DNA of 51,962 bases, from assembly GCA_045630265.1 (NCBI GenBank), contig JAZQSV010000056.1, positions 1 through 51,962 on the forward strand, in the 5' to 3' direction. Made by a program: the position numbers and the translations under genes. This document shows, piece after piece, positions 15,231 through 24,900 of the stretch (the first letter of the stretch is position 1; each line of letters starts with the position of its first letter). This stretch comes from UMGS1279 sp045630265 (GTDB lineage: Bacteria > Bacillota > Clostridia > Oscillospirales > Acutalibacteraceae). The notes beneath the pieces were generated by a model. The model did no database searches, had not been told where the DNA came from, and saw only the letters and a list, made by a program, of their open reading frames with translations.

Positions 15231-15728
15231 CTAAAAACTACAGGGTATTTTATAATGTTTTAAAAGCGGCCTTTCAAGACCTCTTTTAACCTTGAACAAA
15301 AACGTGGTTTCAAGTTCTTTCGGGGATACCAGTATCGTCTTTACCCCCGCTAAATTTCCACCAAGCATATCGGTAAAAAGCTGGTCGCCGACTATAGCGC
15401 ATTCTTTCCTTTTTACGCCCATTCTTTTGGCTGCTTTAAAATAGCCAACAGTAATGGGCTTCATACCGTACGCCACAAAGGGAAGCCCCAGGTTTTTTGA
15501 AACCCTTTCCATTCTTTTCGGTTTAGAGTTGGAAAGAATTATAAGCTTTATCCCTTCATTTTGCATTTTTTTAAGCCAGTCCGGCACTCCCTCTAATATA
15601 ACACTTCCCTTTCGGAGAGTAAGGGTGTTATCAACGTCGAGCATTAGGGCTGTAACACCAATGCTTTTCAAATAATCAGCCGATATATCGGTAGCGCTTT
15701 CAAAATATTTATAAGGTTTAATTAACAT
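15231..15728 (-). CDS. yqeG: YqeG-family HAD IIIA-type phosphatase
   Basis: This is a probable cytoplasmic phosphatase of unknown substrate. The 165-residue protein carries HAD motif I MLDVDNTLTL (nucleophile and acid Asp), motif II LIILSNSKPKR, a Lys-containing segment, and motif III IVGDQLFTDMLGG. Some relatives are discussed as phosphatidylglycerophosphate phosphatases; that cannot be decided here. It lies upstream of the endonuclease IV-like gene and downstream of the rpsU terminator. Confidence 0.88.
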   Translation of the reverse strand: MLIKPYKYFESATDISADYLKSIGVTALMLDVDNTLTLRKGSVILEGVPDWLKKMQNEGIKLIILSNSKPKRMERVSKNLGLPFVAYGMKPITVGYFKAAKRMGVKRKECAIVGDQLFTDMLGGNLAGVKTILVSPKELETTFLFKVKRGLERPLLKHYKIPCSF

Positions 15729-15755
15729 TTTTTCACCTTTAAAGTAAAATTTAAA

Positions 15756-15781
15756 ACAAAAAACGGCTTGAAACCAAGCCG
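15756..15781 (-). terminator. Intrinsic terminator of rpsU
   Basis: Stem CGGCTTG/CAAGCCG (15764-15770 with 15775-15781) with a flanking A-run upstream and U-run downstream on the minus strand. It lies 39 nt past the rpsU stop. Confidence 0.88.
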
Positions 15782-15819
15782 TTTTTAAGCACTATTTCGG
15801 TGCGCTTATGGCAAATTAC

Positions 15820-15996
15820 TTAGCGAAATTTGCGCTTACGAGCGGCTTCCGACTTCTTTTTACGCTTTACAGAGGGCTTTTCATAATGCTCTCTCTTACG
15901 TACTTCCTGAATAACGCCGTCTTTTTGTGTCATTCTCTTGAAACGACGAAGTGCATTATCCAAAGATTCATTCTCTTTAATTCTTACCTGACTCAT
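15820..15996 (-). CDS. rpsU: 30S ribosomal protein S21
   Basis: S21 is a small basic 30S platform protein near the mRNA Shine-Dalgarno helix. The 58-residue product starts MSQVRIKENESLDNALRRFK and ends in a Lys/Arg-rich tail. ATG 15996 follows GGAGGGAATAAAG. The frame is open 27 codons further upstream, but that part runs into the promoter. It is a single-gene transcript with its own promoter and terminator. Confidence 0.97.
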   Translation of the reverse strand: MSQVRIKENESLDNALRRFKRMTQKDGVIQEVRKREHYEKPSVKRKKKSEAARKRKFR

Positions 15997-16047
15997 CTTT
16001 ATTCCCTCCCTCCGCAAGTTTGCAGGGGTAATATTCTCTAGGAAACT

Positions 16048-16077
16048 ATTATACACCCAAAAATACCCTTTTGTCAA
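16048..16077 (-). promoter_or_regulatory. Sigma-A-type promoter of rpsU
   Basis: On the minus strand TTGACA (16072-16077), 18-nt spacer, TATAAT (16048-16053). It starts three bases after the leuS stop. Confidence 0.88.
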
Positions 16078-16080
16078 GTG

Positions 16081-18486
16081 TTATTTTGCCACTATATTAA
16101 CAAGCTTTTTAGGTACGTAGATTTCCTTAATTATTTGTTTGCCCTCAAGTTCTTTTGCAATTTTTTCATCATTTTTGGCAAGGTTTATTACGTCCTCAGC
16201 GGTGATTTCTGCTGCTACGTTTAGCTTGGCCTTAATCTTACCGCAAATCTGAACAACTATTTCTATGTTACTGTCCTTACACTTTGCCTCGTCGTACTTC
16301 GGCCATTCTGCCTTGTTTAGTGCCCCCTCAAAACCGGCCAGCTCCCAAAGTTCCTCTGTCATATGAGGTGCAAAGGGGTTAAGTAAAATAATAAAGGTTT
16401 TAAACTCGTCCCTTGTAATACTGCCAACCGCATTTATATCGTTAAGCAGTGCCATAAGGGTTGCAATGGCGGTGTTCATTTTAAGAGTTTCAATGTCCTC
16501 GCCGACCTTTTTAATGGCGCGGTGGAATGCGCTTTCAAGCTTTTCGCTATAGCCGTTTGCTTTGGTAACAATGTCAAGCAAGCTCCAAGCCCTTTCAAGG
16601 AAACGCTTACAACCCTTAATGGAGGTTGAGCTCCAGGGTGCGGCCTTTTCGAAATCGCCTATAAACATTTCATATAGGCGCATTGTGTCGGCGCCGTAAT
16701 CACGAATAATATCGTCGGGGTTTACAACGTTGCCCCTGGACTTACTCATCTTCTCACCGTTTTCGCCAAGTATCATGCCGTGGCTTGTGCGCTTTGCATA
16801 GGGTTCTGCAGTGGGCACAAGACCCTCATCATAAAGGAATTTATGCCAAAAACGGCTATAAAGCAGGTGAAGCGTGGTGTGTTCCATGCCGCCGTTATAC
16901 CAGTCAACAGGAAGCCAATAAGAAAGCTTCTCCTTAGCCGCGAACATATCGTCATTCTTGGGGTCGATATAACGAAGGAAATACCACGAAGAGCCCGCCC
17001 ACTGAGGCATTGTGTCGGTTTCCCTTTTGGCGGGGGCGCCGCACTTAGGACAGGTGGTATTAACCCAGTCGGTCATCTTAGCAAGGGGGGATTCGCCGTT
17101 CTCCGTAGGCTCGTAAGAATCTACGTTAGGTAAAAGCAAGGGCAAATCCTTTGTTTCAAGCGGAACATAGCCACACTTATCGCAACAAACTATAGGAATA
17201 GGTTCGCCCCAATAACGTTGGCGGGAGAACACCCAGTCACGAAGTTTGTAGTTTACCTTACTATGTCCTATACCCTCAGCCTTAAGCCACTCGGTAATCT
17301 TTTCCTTGGCGGCCTCAACCGAAAGACCATTTAAAAATTCGGAGTTCATCATAACCCCTGTTTCACAGTCGGTAAATGCCTCTTTCTCTACGTTGCCTCC
17401 CTCAACAACCTGAACGATAGGCAGATCAAACTGCTTTGCAAATTCAAAGTCGCGGGTATCGTGCGCAGGAACGGCCATAATAGCGCCTGTGCCGTAGGAA
17501 ATAAGTACGTAGTCCGAAACAAAAATGGGGATTTCCTTTTTATTTACGGGATTGATGGCGCATACGCCATCCAAACGAACGCCGGTTTTGTCCTTAGCAA
17601 CCTCGGTACGCTCAAAGTCAGACTTCCTTGCCGCCTTTTCTCGATAAGCGATAACCTCGTCAAAATTTTCAAGTGTGCTTTGCCACTTATCAATCATAGG
17701 ATGCTCGGGAGCAATAACCATATATGTTGCGCCGAAAAGTGTATCGGCCCTTGTGGAATAAACGGTAAGTGTATCACCGGTTGTAGTTTTGAAATTTATT
17801 TCTGCACCTGTAGAACGGCCAATCCAGTTTCTTTGTTGGGTCTTTACTCTATCAATAAAATCTACGTCATCAAGGCCGTTTAAAAGTTTTTCCGCATAGT
17901 CGGTAATTTTAAGCATCCACTGGCTTTTAACCTTACGGATAACCTCACTGCCGCAGCGCTCACAAACGCCGCCAACAACCTCTTCGTTCGCAAGCACGCA
18001 CTTACAAGAGGTACACCAGTTAACTGACATTTCCTTTTTATAGGCAAGTCCCTTTTCGAAAAGGCGGAGGAAAATCCACTGAGTCCACTTATAATAAGCG
18101 GGGTCGGTGGTATCAATCTGCCTATCCCAGTCAAAGGAAAAGCCAAGCGCCTTTAACTGCTTTTTAAAGTTAGCAATGTTTTGCTTTGTTACAATTTCGG
18201 GGTGGATATGGTTTTTAATTGCAAAGTTTTCGGTAGGAAGTCCAAAAGCGTCGAAGCCCATGGGGTAAAGTACGTTAAAGCCCTCCAACCTCTTTTTCCT
18301 TGCAACTATATCTAAAGCAGTATAGGAACGGGGGTGGCCAACGTGAAGTCCCTGTCCCGAAGGATAAGGAAATTCAACAAGTCCATAGAATTTTGGCCTT
18401 GTAAAATCATCCTTAGCCGCAAATGTTTTTTGCTCATCCCATATTTTTTGCCACTTATTTTCTACTGCAGTATAATCGTATTTCAT
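16081..18486 (-). CDS. leuS: Leucyl-tRNA synthetase
   Basis: LeuRS charges tRNA-Leu and edits mischarged species. The product is about 801 aa, the usual length for bacterial LeuRS. It has the HIGH-type motif within YPSGQGLHVGHPRSY, a Cys4 zinc-like insert (CTSC, CERC) and the CP1 editing domain with GTGAIMAVPAHDTRD. The class I KMSKS loop is GEKMSKSRGNVV and the anticodon-binding C-terminal domain follows. I chose ATG 18486, with AAGGG 9 nt upstream; an ATG three codons earlier directly abuts that site. It follows rsfS by 20 nt with no T-box, unlike many Firmicute leuS genes. Confidence 0.97.
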   Translation of the reverse strand: MKYDYTAVENKWQKIWDEQKTFAAKDDFTRPKFYGLVEFPYPSGQGLHVGHPRSYTALDIVARKKRLEGFNVLYPMGFDAFGLPTENFAIKNHIHPEIVTKQNIANFKKQLKALGFSFDWDRQIDTTDPAYYKWTQWIFLRLFEKGLAYKKEMSVNWCTSCKCVLANEEVVGGVCERCGSEVIRKVKSQWMLKITDYAEKLLNGLDDVDFIDRVKTQQRNWIGRSTGAEINFKTTTGDTLTVYSTRADTLFGATYMVIAPEHPMIDKWQSTLENFDEVIAYREKAARKSDFERTEVAKDKTGVRLDGVCAINPVNKKEIPIFVSDYVLISYGTGAIMAVPAHDTRDFEFAKQFDLPIVQVVEGGNVEKEAFTDCETGVMMNSEFLNGLSVEAAKEKITEWLKAEGIGHSKVNYKLRDWVFSRQRYWGEPIPIVCCDKCGYVPLETKDLPLLLPNVDSYEPTENGESPLAKMTDWVNTTCPKCGAPAKRETDTMPQWAGSSWYFLRYIDPKNDDMFAAKEKLSYWLPVDWYNGGMEHTTLHLLYSRFWHKFLYDEGLVPTAEPYAKRTSHGMILGENGEKMSKSRGNVVNPDDIIRDYGADTMRLYEMFIGDFEKAAPWSSTSIKGCKRFLERAWSLLDIVTKANGYSEKLESAFHRAIKKVGEDIETLKMNTAIATLMALLNDINAVGSITRDEFKTFIILLNPFAPHMTEELWELAGFEGALNKAEWPKYDEAKCKDSNIEIVVQICGKIKAKLNVAAEITAEDVINLAKNDEKIAKELEGKQIIKEIYVPKKLVNIVAK

Positions 18487-18506
18487 TTTGCTCATCCCTT
18501 AAATAA

Positions 18507-18857
18507 TTATTTTAAAAGTTCGGTTATATCTAGTTGTACACCGTCGCTCCAGGTGTGCTCAAGTCCGTAAAAATCACGGTTTTTGCTATCTAAAACGTTT
18601 ATAATAACGTCGCCGTAATCTAAAAGTATCCAGCCCGTTGTTCTGCCCTCAATATGGCTTACCTCTACACCCTCATTCGATAGGGCTTCCTCTACCGCTT
18701 CGCTAAGCGCCCTGATATGAGGATTTGAGGTTGCAGTAACAAGCACAAAGTAATCTGCAATAACTGTAACCGCATCGGTCTTTATTACTGCAATGTCTGC
18801 GCCCTTTTTGTCGTCAAGTGCTTTTACGGCAAGCTTTAAAATGTCGTACGCCTTCAA
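18507..18857 (-). CDS. rsfS: Ribosomal silencing factor RsfS
   Basis: RsfS binds L14 and blocks subunit joining in starved cells. The 116-residue protein shows the family features KKGADIAVIKTD, ADYFVLVTATSNPHIRALSE, GWILLDYGDVIINVL and the C-terminal DFYGLEHTWSDG. It begins with TTG at 18857, preceded by AGAGG. It lies between the nadD-yqeK fusion and leuS, a neighbourhood usual for rsfS (YqeL). Confidence 0.95.
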   Translation of the reverse strand: MKAYDILKLAVKALDDKKGADIAVIKTDAVTVIADYFVLVTATSNPHIRALSEAVEEALSNEGVEVSHIEGRTTGWILLDYGDVIINVLDSKNRDFYGLEHTWSDGVQLDITELLK

Positions 18858-18893
18858 AAAAATTCCTCTTTTCCAAAATTATGAATACATAAA

Positions 18894-20111
18894 TTATCGA
18901 TATTTTTCCTTTGCCTCTTGGAATGCGGCCAGGGTGTCGGGGTGCACGGGCTTGCCCGCACCCTCAAGCTCCGAAACCGAAAATTCAAGTGCTATATGCA
19001 TCGCCTTTTCAAGCGAAATATCCACCGCTTCCCGCATTTCTTCTACTCCGTTATAACTCCGCTCTTCCGAAGTGAAATCGGCCAGGTAAATTATCTTTTC
19101 AAGTAGTGACATGTCCGCCCTTGCGGTGGTATGATACCTAACCGCCGCTATTATATCAGGGTCGGTAACATTTAATTTTTTCTCTATATATTCGGCACCT
19201 AATAAGGAATGCCAAAGCTTGGGCGCGTTTTTAACCAATTCGTCCAGTGTTACCCCAAACTCTTCAAAAAGCTTTAACTGAGTATCTCCCGCCATATCCT
19301 TACAAACGTCGTGGAGCAGTCCCGCAAAAAAGGCCTTTTTAGTGTTGACGCCATAGCGTTTTGCAAGACGCACCGCCTCCTTTGCCACGCAAAGGGTGTG
19401 GTAAAACCTTTTTTCGGTAAGAAGAGTTTTTAAAAGTCTAACAAACTCATCATACTCTTCCCTATATAAAATACACTCTTCCGTTAGCTTTGGCTCTAAA
19501 TACTGCTTTGCGGTATAAAGATTTTTCTCCTTTATAAAGTTAGCAACCTCTTTTGAAACCAAACTATCTATAGACTGTCCGTTGTAGCATAAATTCCTAA
19601 TATCGCTTGAAGAAACCTTTGGCGGACAAATATCCATAAGTGTTACCCTGCCGCCAAATGCCGCCAGCTTTTCTTTTGCGGAGTTGATTTTTTCTTCTGA
19701 CTCCCCCGCTCTTTTATAAACCAAAAGCTCACAAAGGCCTAAAATTTCCTCAAAGCGGTACCATTTTTCAAACTCAATAAGACTGTCTGCACCTATTACA
19801 AAGGTTGGATTTATAATTCCCATACCTTTAAGCTTTTCAAGGGTTAAAAGCGTGTAACTTTTGCCCTCCATTGTAAGCTCCAAGTCAGAAACCTTAACAC
19901 CATCTATGCACCCAAAAGAAAGCTTACACATATAAAGTCTATCGGCCTCATTCGCAACGCTCCCCGTTTTATGGGGTGGCACCTTGCTTGGCATTACCCA
20001 AATTTCATCAAAAGCACCAAGTCGCACAAGTTCCGAAACCATTAGGATATGTCCAATATGGGGTGGATTGAAGGTGCCACCAAAGATGGCAATTTTTTTA
20101 TTTCTTTCCAC
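18894..20111 (-). CDS. nadD: Nicotinate-nucleotide adenylyltransferase fused to YqeK HD hydrolase
   Basis: Residues 1 to about 198 are NadD, which makes deamido-NAD: GGTFNPPHIGH (11-21), GADSLIEFEKW (107-117) and the C-terminal SSSDIRNL. Residues about 212-400 are a YqeK-type HD-domain phosphohydrolase (Ap4A hydrolysis in characterised relatives). Its metal ligands are His238 (FYHTL), the His-Asp pair at 267-268 (GLLHDVCKD), AKLWHS-like and YHTTARADMS segments. The two are separate neighbours in B. subtilis; the fusion keeps NAD synthesis and dinucleotide breakdown together. The start is GTG 20111, inside the end of yhbY (14-nt overlap), with only a weak GGTG upstream. Confidence 0.93.
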   Translation of the reverse strand: MERNKKIAIFGGTFNPPHIGHILMVSELVRLGAFDEIWVMPSKVPPHKTGSVANEADRLYMCKLSFGCIDGVKVSDLELTMEGKSYTLLTLEKLKGMGIINPTFVIGADSLIEFEKWYRFEEILGLCELLVYKRAGESEEKINSAKEKLAAFGGRVTLMDICPPKVSSSDIRNLCYNGQSIDSLVSKEVANFIKEKNLYTAKQYLEPKLTEECILYREEYDEFVRLLKTLLTEKRFYHTLCVAKEAVRLAKRYGVNTKKAFFAGLLHDVCKDMAGDTQLKLFEEFGVTLDELVKNAPKLWHSLLGAEYIEKKLNVTDPDIIAAVRYHTTARADMSLLEKIIYLADFTSEERSYNGVEEMREAVDISLEKAMHIALEFSVSELEGAGKPVHPDTLAAFQEAKEKYR

Positions 20112-20406
20112 GGTTTTTCACCAAAACAATTTGCTTATTTTCTTTGCTTTCTCTATAAAGCACAAACTTTCGGCCTATAACCTGAACAACGTCACTATTA
20201 GTTGCCGCCGCGATTTCTTCAGCCGCATCCCTTGAGGATGTAGTGCAGTTTTCCAAAGTAGTGAGCTTAATAAGCTCACGTTTTTCTAATGTTTCATCCA
20301 CCTGTCTTATAAGCTGTTCGTTTACTCCGCCCTTACCCACTTGAAATATAGCGTCAAGCGAGTTTGCAAGGCCTCTTAGTTGTGCTCTTTGTTTACTTGT
20401 TAACAT
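20098..20406 (-). CDS. yhbY: YhbY-type CRM-domain RNA-binding protein
   Basis: YhbY binds pre-50S particles and is a ribosome-assembly factor. The 102-residue protein consists of one CRM domain, MLTSKQRAQLRGLANSLD, the GKGGVNEQLIRQVDETL segment with the GxxG-like loop, and VQVIGRKFVLYR. It overlaps nadD-yqeK by 14 nt, which indicates coupling. The same order yhbY (yqeI)-nadD-yqeK-rsfS is known in Bacillus. Confidence 0.93.
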   Translation of the reverse strand: MLTSKQRAQLRGLANSLDAIFQVGKGGVNEQLIRQVDETLEKRELIKLTTLENCTTSSRDAAEEIAAATNSDVVQVIGRKFVLYRESKENKQIVLVKNRGKK

Positions 20407-20456
20407 ATTTTCATTCCTTTAAGATTAGCCAAAGCCTTTAAAAGTTTTTGGTTAAT

Positions 20457-21047
20457 TTATAAATATTTTTCCTTTAATACCTCTGCCATTTTTCTAAGTG
20501 CTCTTCCCCTATGGCTAATTGAGTCCTTATCCTCATCACTTAAGCTTCCAAAGCAACCCTTTTCGCTTATAAATAGAGGGTCGTAGCCAAAGCCGTTTTC
20601 ACCCTGTTTTTCGTTTGCAATATATCCGTGGCATTCGCCCCTTACGGTAAATTCCTCACCGCTAGGGAAAACCACCGCAACGGCACTCACAAAATAGGCG
20701 GTGCGCTTTTCCTTTGGAAGTCCCTCCAGCGCCCTTAAAAGCTTTTGATTGTTTTTCTCATCGTCGTGCTCCTCGCCCGCATACCTTGCAGAATATACGC
20801 CCGGGGCACCGTCAAGATAGTCCACACAAAGTCCTGAATCATCCGCTATGGCGGGAAGACCTGTAAGTTTCATTGCCGAGCGGGCTTTAAGCAAAGCATT
20901 GCCCTCAAAGGTATCAGCATCCTCTACCACTTCCTCTAGCGAAAAATCCAAATCCTTTTCAGATATAACCTCGCATCCAATGGGCTCTAGTATTCTTCTA
21001 AGCTCTTTGAGTTTCTTTTGATTTTTAGTAGCAAGTATAAATTTCAT
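20457..21047 (-). CDS. rdgB: XTP/dITP diphosphatase (RdgB/HAM1)
   Basis: It removes non-canonical purine triphosphates. The 196-residue protein has the N-terminal ATKNQKKLKELR substrate loop, ADDSGLCVDYL with the catalytic Asp, SARYAGEEHDD, GYDPLF and the C-terminal SHRGRAL motif, all diagnostic for the family. It starts two bases before the ftsY stop region, so it is tightly linked to ftsY. Confidence 0.96.
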   Translation of the reverse strand: MKFILATKNQKKLKELRRILEPIGCEVISEKDLDFSLEEVVEDADTFEGNALLKARSAMKLTGLPAIADDSGLCVDYLDGAPGVYSARYAGEEHDDEKNNQKLLRALEGLPKEKRTAYFVSAVAVVFPSGEEFTVRGECHGYIANEKQGENGFGYDPLFISEKGCFGSLSDEDKDSISHRGRALRKMAEVLKEKYL

Positions 21048-21049
21048 AA

Positions 21050-21961
21050 TTATTCATCACCAAAAAGTCCGTCCACAAACTCCCTTGCATCAAAGGGCAT
21101 AAGGTCATCAATCTGTTCGCCAACACCTATAAGCTTAACGGGAATTTTCAGCTCATCCATAATGCTTATTACAACACCGCCGTGAGCCGTTCCGTCCAGC
21201 TTTGTAAGTATTATGCCCGTAATATCGGCTACCTCACTAAACTGCCTTGCCTGATTTACTGCGTTTTGGCCCGTAGCGGCATCTAAAACAAGCAGTGTTT
21301 CTTTTTTGCCCGAGTCTATAGAGCGGTCGATTACGCGGTTTATTTTTGCAAGCTCATCCATAAGGTTTTTCTTATTATGAAGTCTGCCTGCCGTATCGCA
21401 AATAACCACGTCTGCACCCTTTGCCTTTGCAGAAGCCAAGGTATCAAAAACAACCGAAGCGGGGTCGGTACCCTCAACGCTTTTAACCATTGGAACACCT
21501 GCACGCTCGCTCCAAACCTCTAGCTGGTCTATTGCAGCGGCGCGGAAGGTATCCGCCGCGCCCAAAACAACAGTTTTGCCCATTTTTTTGTAGGATGCGG
21601 CCATTTTACCTATACTTGTAGTTTTGCCAACGCCGTTTACGCCGATAACCAAAATTACGGTAGGTTTGCCCGATAAATCAATTTCAGTGTCTGCGCTAAG
21701 TGTTTCTAAAATAATATCCTTTAGCATTTGGCGGATAAGGGTGGGGTCGGTTACCTTTTCCTTTTTTACCCTTTCCCTTAACTCCTCACAAATGTTCTCG
21801 GCCGTTTTAACACCAATATCGCAAAGGATAAGGGTTTCTATAAGCTCTTCGAAAAGCTCCTCATCAATGCGTGTAAATGCACCCAAAACAGAGCCCACCT
21901 TATTTACAAAGGAGTTGCTTGTTTTTTTAAGACCGTTTTTTATTTTAGAAAATAATCCCAT
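21050..21961 (-). CDS. ftsY: Signal recognition particle receptor FtsY
   Basis: FtsY docks SRP-bound ribosomes to SecYEG. The 303-residue protein is a short N-terminal form without the long acidic A domain. The NG domain has G1 GVNGVGKTT (107-115), the DTFRAAAIDQLE loop, G3 DTAGRLHNKKNL and G4 TKLDGTAHGG. It lies 21 nt after smc, the standard smc-ftsY order of Firmicutes. Confidence 0.97.
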   Translation of the reverse strand: MGLFSKIKNGLKKTSNSFVNKVGSVLGAFTRIDEELFEELIETLILCDIGVKTAENICEELRERVKKEKVTDPTLIRQMLKDIILETLSADTEIDLSGKPTVILVIGVNGVGKTTSIGKMAASYKKMGKTVVLGAADTFRAAAIDQLEVWSERAGVPMVKSVEGTDPASVVFDTLASAKAKGADVVICDTAGRLHNKKNLMDELAKINRVIDRSIDSGKKETLLVLDAATGQNAVNQARQFSEVADITGIILTKLDGTAHGGVVISIMDELKIPVKLIGVGEQIDDLMPFDAREFVDGLFGDE

Positions 21962-21982
21962 TAAAATTCACCTTTAGATTTT

Positions 21983-24900
21983 CTATTTTTCAAGGGCCTT
22001 CAAATCCATTTCAAGCTGGGTAACGTTAAGCTCAATGAGCTTAGTTACACCCTTTTCTTGCATTGTTACACCATAGAGCATATCTGCGGCCTCCATTGTG
22101 CCGCGGCGGTGGGTAATGCAGATAAACTGTGTATCCAGCTTGGACTGTTTCATATAGTTTGCAAAGCGCTCAACGTTAATATCGTCAAGGGCCGTTTCAA
22201 CCTCATCAAGGAAGCAGAAGGGCGGTGCGTTAACCTGCATAATTGCAAAGTAAATAGAAATGGCAATAAGCGCCTTTTCGCCACCCGAAAGACCCTCCAA
22301 GCTCGGTACGTTTTTACCGGGAAGCTTGGCAACAATCTCAATGCCGCTTTGTAGCACGTCGCTGGGATCACTGAGCTTCAACTCGGCATGACCACCGCCA
22401 AACATATCCACAAATATTTTAGAGAAGTTTTCGCCTATGCGCTCAAAGCCCTCCATAAACATTTTTTGCATTTGTTCGGTAAGGTCGTTAATAAGAAGTC
22501 CTAGTTCTGCCTTGGTCTTCTCAACGTCCTCAATCTGGGCCGACATAAATTCATACCGCTCGCCCACCTCTTTATATTCCTCAATAGCCGCAACGTTAAC
22601 GTTACCAAGAGCTCTTATCTTATTCTTGGTTTCGGCAAGAAGACGTTTTGCCTCGGCAGGATTTTCAAGCCTTACATCCATATCCTCCGCCTCGGTGCGG
22701 GTGAGCTGATATTCATCGTAGAGCCTTCTGATAATATCGTCAAGCTCCTGCTCCATTGATTCCTTTTTGGCACGAAGACGCTCAAGCTCGCCGTTAATGC
22801 GTTCTCTTTCGCTTGTCTTCTCCTTTTCCTTTTGCCTTATGTCAGCAGAAGAAGATTCTACGGAGTTTCTGATACCAATTTGGTTTTCAACCTCTGACTT
22901 TTTATCCAAAATAGCATTCTTGGTATCCTCTATTTTGGCGGTAAGGGAAAGTATATTTTCCTCAAACACCTTGTTGGAGCTAAGTATTCCCTCAATTTCC
23001 AGATTTATTGCGCCAAAACGCTCATTACTTCCGCCAATGGACATTTGCAAAGCGGAAATATTATTATTTTCGTTTAAAATATCCCTTTCAACTGCAGAGA
23101 TAGAAAGTTTAAGCTCGGTAAGGCGGTTTGTAAGCGACTCCCTTTGGTCGGCAGTACTATCTCTTCCTCCGCTCACCCTTTCCATTTCGGCCTTGATTTC
23201 CTGCTCGCTAAGTGTTAGCTTTTCAATTTCGGCCTCGGCAGTTTTAATGGTTTTTTGAAGCTCTGCATACCTGCTTTTGCCGTTTTCTTTTTCAAGACTA
23301 AGCTGTGCTAAAGCGATTTTTGCAGCGGCCTCAATTTGTGATACGCGGCGAATTTCACCCTCTACGCGGATTTTATCCTCATTCGCCGTTGTGGCCTCGC
23401 TTTTAACGGCCAAAATATCGGCCTCTACCGAAGACAGTGCAGAAAGAGCATTCTCGTAAAGCACCTGCTTTTCTTCTAATTTAACCTTAAGCTTTTTGGC
23501 CTTATCTTTAAGGTCGGCTATATCGCCCGAGCGGCTTAAAAGACCCGCGTTTTTACTGAGCGAACCACCGGTAAGCGAGCCGCCTTGGTTTACAACCTGT
23601 CCATCAAGGGAAACAACCTTAAAGCGATAGCCGTATTTTTTAGCAATATTGGTAGCCGAATCTAAATCCTCCGCCACAACCGTGCGTCCAAGCAGATAGT
23701 CAATAATATCTTTATACTTTTTATCAAAGTTTACAAGCTCGCTTGCAATACCAACAAAGCCGTACTGCTCTTCTATTCCGCTTTCGGTAAAGCTTTTACC
23801 CTTAATTGCGGAAATGGGCAAAAAGGTTGCCCTACCCTTATTGTTTGTTTTAAGGAAGTTAATTGCTCTTTTTGCATCGGCATCGGTTTCCACCACAATG
23901 TTTTGTGCGGCGGCGCCAAGTGCAATTTCTATAGCAACTGCATACTCCTTAGGCAGGTCAATAATCCTTGAAACGGGGCCGTGTACACCACGCAAAAATC
24001 CCTTTTCGGCCTCTTCTATACAGGCCTTAACCGAATGTTGGTAGCCCTCCATACTGTTTTGAAGATCTTCTAAAATCTTAGCTCTGCGCTCTGCTTCGGA
24101 AATATCCAAGCTAATTTTATCTATTTCTGCCTTTAGCTCGTCCACCTTTTTCTTACGGCTTTCAAACCTGAGTTCATAGCCCTTTATACTGTTTTCGGCA
24201 GAAGTAATAGCTTCGTTACATCTTTCAAGGTCCTTTAAAAGTTCCTTTTCTTCCTTTTCTAAAGCGGCAACTTCCATACTTTTTTCTGCAAGCGCAGTAT
24301 CAACCGCACCCTCGCGGGATAGAATTTCACCGCAGGATGACTCTGCAGTAACTAAATTTACCCTGTTTTCTGAAATTAAAAGTGAAATGGAGTTAAGTTC
24401 CATAGCCTTTTCCTCAAGCTGGCGGGAAAGACTTTCGCTTTCTCCTATTAGGGTTGAAAGCTTTTCGGAAATACCGTTTGCCTCAACGCCGAGCTCCGCT
24501 TTTTTGCTCTCAAGCTCTGCAATAAGGCCGCGCTTGGCCTCAATTTGTATGGTAGCATTTTCGCCCGAGGCAGAAAGCTGTTCAAGTTCACCCTTTAAGC
24601 GGCCTATGTTTTCGTTATTATGATCGATGCTAAGACGGATAACGTTAATTTCACCCTCGATACGGGCAATACTTTCCTCCGCAGAAGCAATCTCATTTTT
24701 AAGCTCGTCAATTTTTACTGTAGCGGCGGCAAAATCAGAATTATTTTTCTCCACCGTAGCGTCAAAATCAAGTAGCTCGTTCTCCACGCGCTTATACTGT
24801 TCAGTGGCAATAAGTATTTTGCTTTCCTGATTTCTAAAGGCCTCTTTAGATTCATTTAGCATATTGGTCCAAAGACCTATTTCAAGCTCCTTTTTGGTTT

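Noticed and set aside
22767..23258. Long plus-strand frames opposite smc
   Set aside because: Ser/Leu-rich shadows of the coiled-coil coding sequence, without initiation signals.
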